Positions 7,074 through 13,454 of a stretch of DNA of 13,454 bases are shown in pieces. The DNA is taken from positions 1 through 13,454 of the forward strand of contig CAJOQW010000115.1 of assembly GCA_905236955.1 (NCBI GenBank). Reading direction: 5' to 3'. Made by a program: the position numbers and the translations under genes. How positions within the stretch are numbered: position 1 is the stretch's first letter; each line of letters starts with the position of its first letter. The DNA comes from an uncultured Bacteroidales bacterium. GTDB taxonomy: Bacteria; Bacteroidota; Bacteroidia; Bacteroidales; UBA932. The notes beneath the pieces were generated by a model. It did not search any database, was not told where the DNA came from, and saw only the letters and a program-made list of their open reading frames with translations.

Positions 7074-7732
7074 TAATCGACAAAAACTCGTACTGGGACC
7101 TGGCCCTCGTCTTCTTCTTGAGCGCACTGGCGATCTGGGCATCATTCCATTTCATCGGACCCACCTGGATCAGCTGGGTCATCGCGATTGTCCTATGGCT
7201 TTTCTGCATTTTCCAGATGTTTTTCTTCAGGGTACCGGAAAGGCAATGTCCGTGCAACGGCAGGACGGTCACGTCCGTCGCGGACGGAAAAATCAGCATA
7301 GTGGACACCGCATTTGAAAAAGAATTCCTTGGCAGGGAGTGCAAGAGGGTATGCATATATATGGATTTCTTCGACGTCCATGCCAATTTCTGGCCTGTCG
7401 ATGGGGAGGTTACCGATTATCGGTACCATCCCGGGAAACACTTCCTGGCCTTCAAACCCAAGTCCTCCGAAGAGAACGAGCATACCACCACCGTCATCCG
7501 CACCTCCGCCGGCCGGGAAATCCTTTTCCGTCAGATAGCGGGCACCTTTGCCCGCCGCATAGTCTGCTACTCCAAACCGGGCCTTGCAGTCCGTGCCGGA
7601 GAACAGTGCGGAATAATCAAATTCGGTTCGAGGATAGACTTCTATCTTCCGATGGATGCGCACATTAAAGTGGAACCCGGAGACAAGGTCAGGGCCTGCG
7701 AATCGGTGATAGCGGAACTCCCCGAAGATTAA
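7070..7732 (+). CDS. psd: Phosphatidylserine decarboxylase proenzyme, short class
   Basis: Psd decarboxylates phosphatidylserine to phosphatidylethanolamine at the inner membrane, using a pyruvoyl group formed by self-cleavage. The 220-residue product is the short form common in Bacteroidetes and archaea. It has two hydrophobic segments at about 11-28 and 33-53, VADGKI at 70-75, a His motif FFDVHANFWPVDGEV at 100-114 with His104, IAGTFARRIV at 156-165, and the processing site FGSR at 185-188. Cleavage between Gly186 and Ser187 would give the beta and alpha chains. The start shares ATGA with the end of cdsA (4-nt overlap). The intermediate step, phosphatidylserine synthase (pssA), is not in this window. 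The stop interlocks with that of ispG on the other strand. Confidence 0.93.
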   Translation: MIIDKNSYWDLALVFFLSALAIWASFHFIGPTWISWVIAIVLWLFCIFQMFFFRVPERQCPCNGRTVTSVADGKISIVDTAFEKEFLGRECKRVCIYMDFFDVHANFWPVDGEVTDYRYHPGKHFLAFKPKSSEENEHTTTVIRTSAGREILFRQIAGTFARRIVCYSKPGLAVRAGEQCGIIKFGSRIDFYLPMDAHIKVEPGDKVRACESVIAELPED

Positions 7733-9066
7733 GCTTCCTTTCGGGCAGACTCGATCAAACCCAGCAGTACATCAGGGGCTTCGGCCTCGGGTATATGCCT
7801 CATCACGGGCACTTTCTTACGGTAGATGCTAACTTTACCGTTGCCTTCACCCACATAACCCCAGTCGGCATCGGCCATCTCGCCGGGCCCGTTCACTATA
7901 CAGCCCATGACTGCTATCACCATCCCCTTAAGATGGGCTGTCTTGGCTTTTACCTCAGCAAAGGCTTTCTGGAGGTCGTACATGGTCCTTCCGCAGCCGG
8001 GACAGGCCACATATTCGGGTTTGTAGAAGCGGCGCCTTGACGCCTGCATGATCTCATCCTGGAGATAAGCCCCGAACTCCCCGGTCATGGATTCTCCGCC
8101 TATGCTGCCCGTGAACACCACACCGTCGATCTTCCTGTCAAGGAGAGCAGGACCCCAGTCGCAGGCCGCATCCAGCAAAAGAAGCTCCCTGGAAGGAGCC
8201 TCGTAAACGGCATGTACGATGCCTCCTGCATCTGTGGAAGCCTCCTTCAGCGAAGATCCGGGTCCATTGCTGTAACGGTCTGACAAATAGCGTGCTACCG
8301 GCAGCTCGGCTTCCGGGTCTTCGGTCAGGGACACCCTCACCGTATTCCCTATGCCTTCCGAAAGTAGGGCGGCACAGCCGACGCAGGATTTTATACGGCC
8401 CGAATCGCCGTTCCCGGCCTCGGTAACCCCGATGTGGAGGGGGAAGACCACACCGCATTCCTCCATCATTCCCTGGAGTTGCCTGTAGGCCTGCACCATC
8501 ACCAGGGTATTGCTGCTCTTCAGGGAAACCACGACATTGAAGAAATCCTTCTCCACGCACATCCTGATCCACTCCATCGCGGCTTCCGCCATTCCCCGCG
8601 GAGTGTTTCCGTACAAGCCCGTTATATAGGAGCCGAGGGAACCGTGGTTGACACCGATCCTGATGGCCGTACCGTTTTCGCGGCACACATCTATCAACTC
8701 GGCGAACTGCGCCCTCGCCTGCCCATGGTCGGGATGGAAATTGCCGGGATTGATACGTACCTTCTCGACAAGCGGTGCGACTTCAATTGCCGTACGGGAA
8801 GAGAAATGGATATCCGCCACCAATGGGGTTCGGACCCCTTCCGCACGCAGTACCGCCTTGATATTGCGGATATGGACCACATCTCCCGGCCCGGGAACCG
8901 TTATGCGTATCAACTCCGCTCCGGCGGCCGCGAGCCGGACACACTGCCTGACTGTGCCCTCTTCGTCATAGGTATGGGTATTGCACATCGTCTGGACGAC
9001 AATCGGGCAACCCGGACCCATAAGGAGGCTGTCACCTATCCTGACGGTAATCCTCTTCGTCTCCAT
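7729..9066 (-). CDS. ispG: (E)-4-hydroxy-3-methylbut-2-enyl-diphosphate synthase (IspG/GcpE)
   Basis: IspG is a [4Fe-4S] enzyme of the MEP isoprenoid pathway that reduces methylerythritol cyclodiphosphate to hydroxymethylbutenyl diphosphate. The 445-residue product has the N-terminal TIM barrel (about 1-255), with MCNTHTYD at 27-34, VRINPGN at 103-109 and RIGVNHGSL at 136-144. The C-terminal cluster domain (about 350-445) has Cys355, Cys358 and Cys389 as iron ligands and Glu396 in the NGPGE motif as the fourth. Between them lie about 95 residues. Typical bacterial enzymes are about 370 residues, and Bacteroidetes/plant forms are about 600 or more because of an inserted second barrel. Here only the end of that insert seems to remain (LLDAACDWGPALLDRKIDG region, about 297-315). 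The start at 9066 overlaps the upstream barrel-protein gene by 35 nt. Confidence 0.94.
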   Translation of the reverse strand: METKRITVRIGDSLLMGPGCPIVVQTMCNTHTYDEEGTVRQCVRLAAAGAELIRITVPGPGDVVHIRNIKAVLRAEGVRTPLVADIHFSSRTAIEVAPLVEKVRINPGNFHPDHGQARAQFAELIDVCRENGTAIRIGVNHGSLGSYITGLYGNTPRGMAEAAMEWIRMCVEKDFFNVVVSLKSSNTLVMVQAYRQLQGMMEECGVVFPLHIGVTEAGNGDSGRIKSCVGCAALLSEGIGNTVRVSLTEDPEAELPVARYLSDRYSNGPGSSLKEASTDAGGIVHAVYEAPSRELLLLDAACDWGPALLDRKIDGVVFTGSIGGESMTGEFGAYLQDEIMQASRRRFYKPEYVACPGCGRTMYDLQKAFAEVKAKTAHLKGMVIAVMGCIVNGPGEMADADWGYVGEGNGKVSIYRKKVPVMRHIPEAEAPDVLLGLIESARKEA

Positions 9067-9868
9067 ATACGATCTTGAAAGCTTCTTTCTTCAGCTGCCG
9101 GCTTGTCCTTCCCGTACGTTTCCCGAGCTGGAAATAAATCCCGGCCGTAAAATTGATGTCGAGCGGATAAGCATAACGGTAATAGTACTTGTTGTATTCG
9201 CTGGGAGTGGAATCGGGTGCGTAAAGGCTGCCCCATGACCAGGCATGGCCCATGGCGTTGAAATGCAGCTCGACAGGGTCGAAGATGAGGGCGAAACCTA
9301 TGCCGCCGTAAACGCCGTAATCCCAGCGGTAGTCCGAATCGGCGAAGTTGTTCACGAGCGATTCCGGAACACGCTGGCCCGTCCTTGTTATGCTGTTCCT
9401 GTACGCTACATACGGGCCGGCGTTGAGCATTACCTTGAAATGTTGCCCGTCGACATGCCCGTGAAGGAGGAAGGGGATTTCGAATACGTCGATCCTGGCC
9501 TCCGTGGCGCCTTCTATGGTGTGGATGTAGCCGGTTTCCTTGTTCTCGACGAACCTGTATCCTTCATGGCCATAGGCCAGCCCTACCTGGAAACCGAAAT
9601 ACGGAAGGAATCCGAACATCTTCATGTTCTTTATATAGGTGACTGACATGTAGTAAGGATTGTACAGCCAGTCCTGCTTGACGTTCGGATTGAAGAACAT
9701 CCTGGATATGGTCGGGCCGAAATTGACCCCTATAAGGGAGTAATCGTTTATCATACCCTTCTTCGGAGCCACCAGGAGCGTATCTGTCTCGAACACCATT
9801 TCCTCCTGGGCAAGGAGGGGGGAGACCGTCAGCAGGGCGAAAAGCAATAATGCGAGTCTTCTATTCAT
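9032..9868 (-). CDS. Predicted outer-membrane beta-barrel protein, PorT-like family, function unknown
   Basis: The 278-residue product starts with a clear signal peptide (MNRR, then a hydrophobic run, likely cleaved after Ala20 before QEE). The ATG at 9868 is preferred over one 36 nt upstream because it places the signal peptide at the N-terminus. The mature part is rich in alternating aromatic and hydrophobic strands (for example YYMSVTYI, FGFLPYFGFQVGLAYG, IDVFEIPFLLHG, FKVMLNAGPYVAYR, LDINFTAGIYFQLG). The centre, with a strand leading to a Pro-phe-leu turn and then an AGPYV strand, resembles the outer-membrane barrel family that includes PorT. A charged tail of about 28 residues follows the last strand. 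It is probably not PorT of the type IX secretion system itself, because nothing in the context supports that. Its start overlaps the lipoprotein stop by 8 nt and its end overlaps ispG by 35 nt. Confidence 0.7.
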   Translation of the reverse strand: MNRRLALLLFALLTVSPLLAQEEMVFETDTLLVAPKKGMINDYSLIGVNFGPTISRMFFNPNVKQDWLYNPYYMSVTYIKNMKMFGFLPYFGFQVGLAYGHEGYRFVENKETGYIHTIEGATEARIDVFEIPFLLHGHVDGQHFKVMLNAGPYVAYRNSITRTGQRVPESLVNNFADSDYRWDYGVYGGIGFALIFDPVELHFNAMGHAWSWGSLYAPDSTPSEYNKYYYRYAYPLDINFTAGIYFQLGKRTGRTSRQLKKEAFKIVYGDEEDYRQDR

Positions 9869-11660
9869 TTCCGAAAAGGATTTTGAGGTCGATGGTCTGG
9901 TCAAGCTCCGCTGAAGGAGGGACCATCAGGAACTTGTCCCCGGCAAAATCGGCGAATTTCACCATCTCCGGCTGCCTGTGCTCGAGGAGATTGCCCGTAT
10001 CGACTGTCGAGTTGCGGTTCTCGTCGGAAGTAATCCTCATGCAATAACGGCCTTCTTTCAGGTAGGGGAAGGACAGGATGCAGTCTTGCTCTATGATATA
10101 GTTCCTAAGGACCGAACGCATGCCTTCATCCAGCAGTTCGACTATATACTTGCTCCCGACTCCGCGGAAATGGGCATTCATGAAACTCAGTTCGTCATCG
10201 GAAGGAAGCGAGACCTTTACCTCGATGCTGTCGGAAAAGAAGCCGTTGATGTCTTCGAAGGCACGATAAGGAATTTTCAGGTAATACTCCCATCCAGGGA
10301 GAAGTGTCTCCTGCGGACGTATTGAATACTTGAGCAGGTTGGTACTGTCCCTTTCCACGGTGACCATCCCGGCTCTTTCCTGCTGCTTGGGATTTACAGA
10401 ACGGAAGCTCATGGAAGAGAATCGCTCGGAAATGATCGGGGATTCGAATTCCAGTTCGAATCCATACTGTTCGACCCTTTCACCGGTAGCCCCCAACGTG
10501 AACCTGCATACGGTATCCTCATGCTTGAGGTTGCGCCTTTCCCTTCTGGAATACTTGTTCTTTAGGCTGTTGTTTATGGGCAGCCGGAGATGTTCCAGTT
10601 CCGGACGAAGGATGCCGGAGGAATCTGTCTTGCGATAGTTGACGAACAGATGGAGGGTATCGGGAGCAGGTTTCCGGGAGTTCACCCACAGGAGAAGGCT
10701 GTCCTGGGTGGCGTTGAACTGGGAGATGACCTCGTCGTCGGCATAGCCGCCGAACCAAAGCGAATCTATCCAGGCGTACGGTGCCTGGAAACTGATGAAC
10801 GAAGACCTCAGCCCGGTGCGTCCATGGTTACGCAGGAATTGCTTGCCGGGTTTTTCCCGGAAGAGGACGAGGGTGTTGGCCACACGCCTGGCCTCACAGC
10901 CGAGAGTGTCCGTCATGTCGTATTTCAGCAGTTCGGGAACCCCTTCCCCGACCCGCCATTCCGGACGGAAAACGCTGTCCTTGAAGGCAATAAGATCCTC
11001 TGAAGGGTCGTAGATATTGTTGTTCGAGGCGTCCTTAACGGCATAAAGACGGTAGAGGGTGTCTTTGATATACGGGATTACGAAATACCCCCAGTCATCG
11101 GTCTTGGCCGCAGCATAGGGGCGCTTGAGCATCACGGCCGAATCGGAGTGGTCCTTGTAAAGCATCACCGTCACCCCCTTGACCGGAGCCAGCGTGTTGC
11201 AGTCCACGACAGTACCCGTAGTAAAAAGGGAATCGATGGTGTCCCCGGTGGAAAACACGTAGGTAAAACCGGGGAAGATGTTGCCTTCGTTGTTGTCCGC
11301 TATGGCGTCATTGAGGTCCAGGGTATAAGTGGTGTTCGGAAGGAGCGGCTCCTCGAAAGATATCACCAGGTCCTTGCCCGAAATGCGGCTTGTCATCTTC
11401 TTTCCCTGGGGAGGGGAGAGATAGAGGCTGCCGGCGTTCTTGATGTTCACATATTCATTGAATGTGAATACGATCCTGGCCTTCTCCAGCGGGAATCCGA
11501 GGGCTCCCGGAAGGGGATTGATATCCACTATCCGGGGGGGGATGGTGTCCCTTTTACCTCCGCTGGGAGCCTCGGTGGTATTCGCGCATGAATGCGAGAA
11601 CATCATCGGAATGAGCACCATGGCAGATGCGAGCAGCGGGAGTAGATTGTCCTTTTTCAT
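9861..11660 (-). CDS. Lipoprotein with SbsA-type Ig-like domain, function unknown
   Basis: The 599-residue product has a basic N-terminus, a hydrophobic run and a likely lipidated Cys25 (FSHSCANTTE), then a Ser-Gly-Gly linker and DTIPPRIV. The lipobox is atypical, with Ser-His-Ser before the Cys. Residues about 38-140 match the bacterial Ig-like domain of the SbsA/Big_5 type (FTFNEYV, LVISFEEPLLPNTTYTLDL, YVFSTGD). Residues about 146-215 look like a carboxypeptidase-regulatory-like beta sandwich (GTVVDCNTLAPVKGVTVMLY, TDDWGYFVIP). The middle is all-beta with no recognised motif. The C-terminal region has another small sandwich with an Asp/Asn-rich turn (DENRNSTVDTGN at 563-574). Proteins with this architecture are widespread in Bacteroidetes without an assigned role. 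It should be anchored in the outer membrane by its lipid. The start shares ATGA with the rel stop, and its stop overlaps the barrel gene by 8 nt. Confidence 0.8.
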   Translation of the reverse strand: MKKDNLLPLLASAMVLIPMMFSHSCANTTEAPSGGKRDTIPPRIVDINPLPGALGFPLEKARIVFTFNEYVNIKNAGSLYLSPPQGKKMTSRISGKDLVISFEEPLLPNTTYTLDLNDAIADNNEGNIFPGFTYVFSTGDTIDSLFTTGTVVDCNTLAPVKGVTVMLYKDHSDSAVMLKRPYAAAKTDDWGYFVIPYIKDTLYRLYAVKDASNNNIYDPSEDLIAFKDSVFRPEWRVGEGVPELLKYDMTDTLGCEARRVANTLVLFREKPGKQFLRNHGRTGLRSSFISFQAPYAWIDSLWFGGYADDEVISQFNATQDSLLLWVNSRKPAPDTLHLFVNYRKTDSSGILRPELEHLRLPINNSLKNKYSRRERRNLKHEDTVCRFTLGATGERVEQYGFELEFESPIISERFSSMSFRSVNPKQQERAGMVTVERDSTNLLKYSIRPQETLLPGWEYYLKIPYRAFEDINGFFSDSIEVKVSLPSDDELSFMNAHFRGVGSKYIVELLDEGMRSVLRNYIIEQDCILSFPYLKEGRYCMRITSDENRNSTVDTGNLLEHRQPEMVKFADFAGDKFLMVPPSAELDQTIDLKILFGNE

Positions 11661-13454
11661 ATGTCTGTCCTGACCACTTCCTTGATTCCGTCGACCCGGT
11701 TGAGCTCGGCCACCGTGGTCTCCAGGCTTTTCTTGTCCTTGACCATGAGTTCGATATAACCCTCGAACACGCCGTCCTTGCCTCCGAGCCGCAGTTCCCG
11801 CATGTTCATTCCCATGTTGAGGGATATCTTCTGGGTGATGTCATTCAACAGGCCTACCCTGTCGAGTCCGCGCAATGAGATACGTACCGGGAACTCCCTT
11901 TCCACGGTCAGCATGTCCGGTACCGCGACCACCAGGTCGCCGTGCTTGCTGGCCATGCTTTCGGCTATCGGGCAGGATTTCTTGTGAACAATAATTGTAC
12001 CGTCCTTGGTCTTGAAACCGATCATGGGATCGCCCGGAATAGGCCTGCAGCAGTCTGCGAGTATGTACTGGCCAAGAGAGTCGCCCTCGCTGAAAACCCG
12101 TCTGAAATCTTCCGGACCGATCAGTCCCAGACCTATCCTGAAGAATACCTCGGCCTGGTCGTTGATCTGCGAGAATTCCATGAACTTATGGATGGCCTCG
12201 AACGTCGCGGGGACACCCATGGTGCGTAGACGCTCGTTGTAGATGCGCTCCCCGTTCCTGGTTATCGCATCCCTGTCCCCCTTGAAATACTCTATCACCA
12301 GGTTCTTCGCATGACGGGTCTGCAGGAACTGGAGCCATTCTATCTTGGGTCTTCCGCTCTGGGCGGTTATTATCTCCACCTGGTCGCCAGCCTTGAGGAC
12401 ATAAGACAGGGGGACGAGCTTCATGTTCACCTTGGCGGCTATCGCCCTGTGCCCAATATGGGTATGGATCATGTATGCGAAATCCAGGACGGTGGCACCG
12501 GCCTGGATGCTTTTCTGGTCGCCTTTCGGTGTGAAGACTATGATATCGGTGGCCACCAGGTCCTTGTGGATGATGTCGAGCAGTTCAAGGGCGTTGACAT
12601 CCTCGCTCTCCAGGATCTCCTGAACCTTGGCGAGCCAGCGGTCCATTGAATCGTTCTCCGACACATAACCATCTTTCTTGTAAGACCAGTGGGCTGCGAT
12701 ACCCCTTTCGGCTATATCATCCATCCTGCGGGAACGTATCTGTACCTCGATCCAGAACCCACCATGGCTCATCAGTGTACAGTGAAGGGCCTCGTACCCG
12801 TTGCTCTTCGGATTGTTGATCCAATCGCGATAACGGGACTGCTGCTGACCGTACAGGCTGCCGAGGATGGAGTAGATCTTGAATGCCTCCTCCCGTTCGG
12901 ATTCGGGCGTAAGGGAGCCGGAATCATAGATGATGCGTACGGCATAAAGATCATAGATCTCCTCGAAGGGGACGTTCTTGCTGTGCATTTTGAACCAGAT
13001 CGAGTACGGGGTCTTGATGCGCTTCTTTATGACGAAGGGTATGTCAGCCCTCTTGAGGGCGCCTTCGATCGGTGCTATGAAATTGTCTATTTCCTTGTCC
13101 CTCAACGCAACGTTGCGGTCGATACGGGCGGTTATTTCCCTGTAAGCATCAGGCTCCTTGTACTTGAGCCATATGTTCTCCATCTCCGACTTCACTCCGT
13201 AAAGGCCCAGCCTGTGGGCGAGGGGGATGAATATGAACATGGTCTCGGAGAGTATCTTGTCGCGCTTGTGCTCGGGCATGAATTCGATGGTACGGCAGTT
13301 GTGGAGACGGTCCGCGAGCTTTATAAGCACTACCCTCACATCGTCGTTGAGGGTAAGCAGTATCCTTTTAAGGTTCTCGGCCTGAATGCTCTCGATGTTG
13401 CCGGCCCCGCCCTTGCGGTCTTCGTTGTCGAGTACCGTCTTGATCTTCGTGAGC
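11657..13454 (-). CDS. rel: RelA/SpoT-family bifunctional (p)ppGpp synthetase/hydrolase, 5' end outside the window
   Basis: This is the central enzyme of the stringent response, making and degrading (p)ppGpp. The window holds 598 codons; about 130-140 N-terminal residues, including the HD hydrolase motif, lie beyond 13454. The reading frame is open to the edge, and the translated edge (QAENLKRILLTLNDD before VRVVLIKLADRLHN) fits the hydrolase domain, so the GTG at 13339 is an internal Val and not a start. Counting from that Val, the synthetase domain is about 101-221 (KTPYSIWFKM, YDLYAVRII, NNPKSNGYEALH, EVQIR, GIAAHW), TGS about 262-325, the conserved Cys region ADCCRPIPGD at 428-437 with Cys456, and ACT about 484-558. 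The RYRD at 169-172 corresponds to the RxKD motif of bifunctional enzymes, not the EFDD of RelA. It shares ATGA with the lipoprotein gene. Confidence 0.95.
   Translation of the reverse strand, partial: LTKIKTVLDNEDRKGGAGNIESIQAENLKRILLTLNDDVRVVLIKLADRLHNCRTIEFMPEHKRDKILSETMFIFIPLAHRLGLYGVKSEMENIWLKYKEPDAYREITARIDRNVALRDKEIDNFIAPIEGALKRADIPFVIKKRIKTPYSIWFKMHSKNVPFEEIYDLYAVRIIYDSGSLTPESEREEAFKIYSILGSLYGQQQSRYRDWINNPKSNGYEALHCTLMSHGGFWIEVQIRSRRMDDIAERGIAAHWSYKKDGYVSENDSMDRWLAKVQEILESEDVNALELLDIIHKDLVATDIIVFTPKGDQKSIQAGATVLDFAYMIHTHIGHRAIAAKVNMKLVPLSYVLKAGDQVEIITAQSGRPKIEWLQFLQTRHAKNLVIEYFKGDRDAITRNGERIYNERLRTMGVPATFEAIHKFMEFSQINDQAEVFFRIGLGLIGPEDFRRVFSEGDSLGQYILADCCRPIPGDPMIGFKTKDGTIIVHKKSCPIAESMASKHGDLVVAVPDMLTVEREFPVRISLRGLDRVGLLNDITQKISLNMGMNMRELRLGGKDGVFEGYIELMVKDKKSLETTVAELNRVDGIKEVVRTDI

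Noticed and set aside
7634..7647. GATAGA-CT-TCTATC palindrome near the psd 3' end
   Set aside because: Loop too small for the full stem and no following T-run. Explained by psd codons.
7775..7788. GGGGC-TTCG-GCCTC hairpin with a stable tetraloop just past psd
   Set aside because: Only five pairs, no T-run on either strand, and fully explained by Pro-Glu-Ala codons of ispG. Not a convincing terminator.
7816..7838. ACGGTA/TACCGT inverted repeat downstream of psd
   Set aside because: Six pairs with an 11-nt loop and no T-tail, inside ispG coding sequence. Likely chance.
11657..13339. GTG at 13339 as the start of the rel gene
   Set aside because: The frame stays open to the window edge, and the translated upstream codons match the conserved hydrolase-domain sequence, so the gene continues beyond 13454.

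Overview
The window looks like a piece of core chromosome from a fairly GC-rich member of the Bacteroidetes, most likely the order Bacteroidales. A Rikenellaceae/Alistipes-like or related uncultured gut lineage fits, but genus cannot be fixed from sequence alone. The evidence is as follows. There are no convincing Shine-Dalgarno sequences before the starts. Perfect TAnnTTTG -7 elements, the Bacteroidetes primary-sigma type, lie between birA and ftsH. IspG retains part of the extra domain found in Bacteroidetes and plant forms. There is a Bacteroidetes-type lipoprotein (Cys-Ala-Asn followed by a Ser-Gly-Gly linker and an SbsA-type Ig domain) and a PorT-like outer-membrane barrel. dnaA stands without dnaN, recF or gyrB, as is common in this phylum.

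Layout, left to right. (1) Positions 1-97 are an AT-rich leader before dnaA. (2) A rightward unit of dnaA, pepD (M20C dipeptidase) and rpe (ribulose-phosphate epimerase) follows, closed by a strong candidate intrinsic terminator at 3654-3692 that lies inside the 3' end of the opposing birA. (3) birA (biotin-protein ligase) points left. (4) A 46-bp gap between birA and ftsH carries the elements of two face-to-face promoters. (5) A rightward unit of ftsH, cdsA and psd has 8-nt and 4-nt overlaps: membrane protein quality control plus two steps of phosphatidylethanolamine synthesis. (6) A leftward unit, read from the right edge, contains rel/spoT (5' end beyond the window), an Ig-fold lipoprotein, an outer-membrane barrel and ispG. 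Its genes overlap by 4, 8 and 35 nt. It meets psd tail to tail, and the two stop codons share the bases TTAA.

The whole window is extremely compact: eight of ten gene junctions overlap, and the only gaps are 17 and 46 nt plus the 97-nt left edge. There are no RNA genes, CRISPR arrays, insertion sequences, attachment sites or phage genes that I can see.

Functionally this is housekeeping: replication initiation, peptide turnover, the pentose-phosphate pathway, biotinylation, membrane proteolysis, phospholipid and isoprenoid synthesis, and the stringent response. I see no convincing new multi-gene system. The most noteworthy points are the overlapping promoter pair, the terminator embedded in an opposing gene, a BirA that seems to lack its C-terminal domain, an IspG with a shrunken extra domain, and two uncharacterised envelope proteins apparently co-transcribed with rel and ispG.
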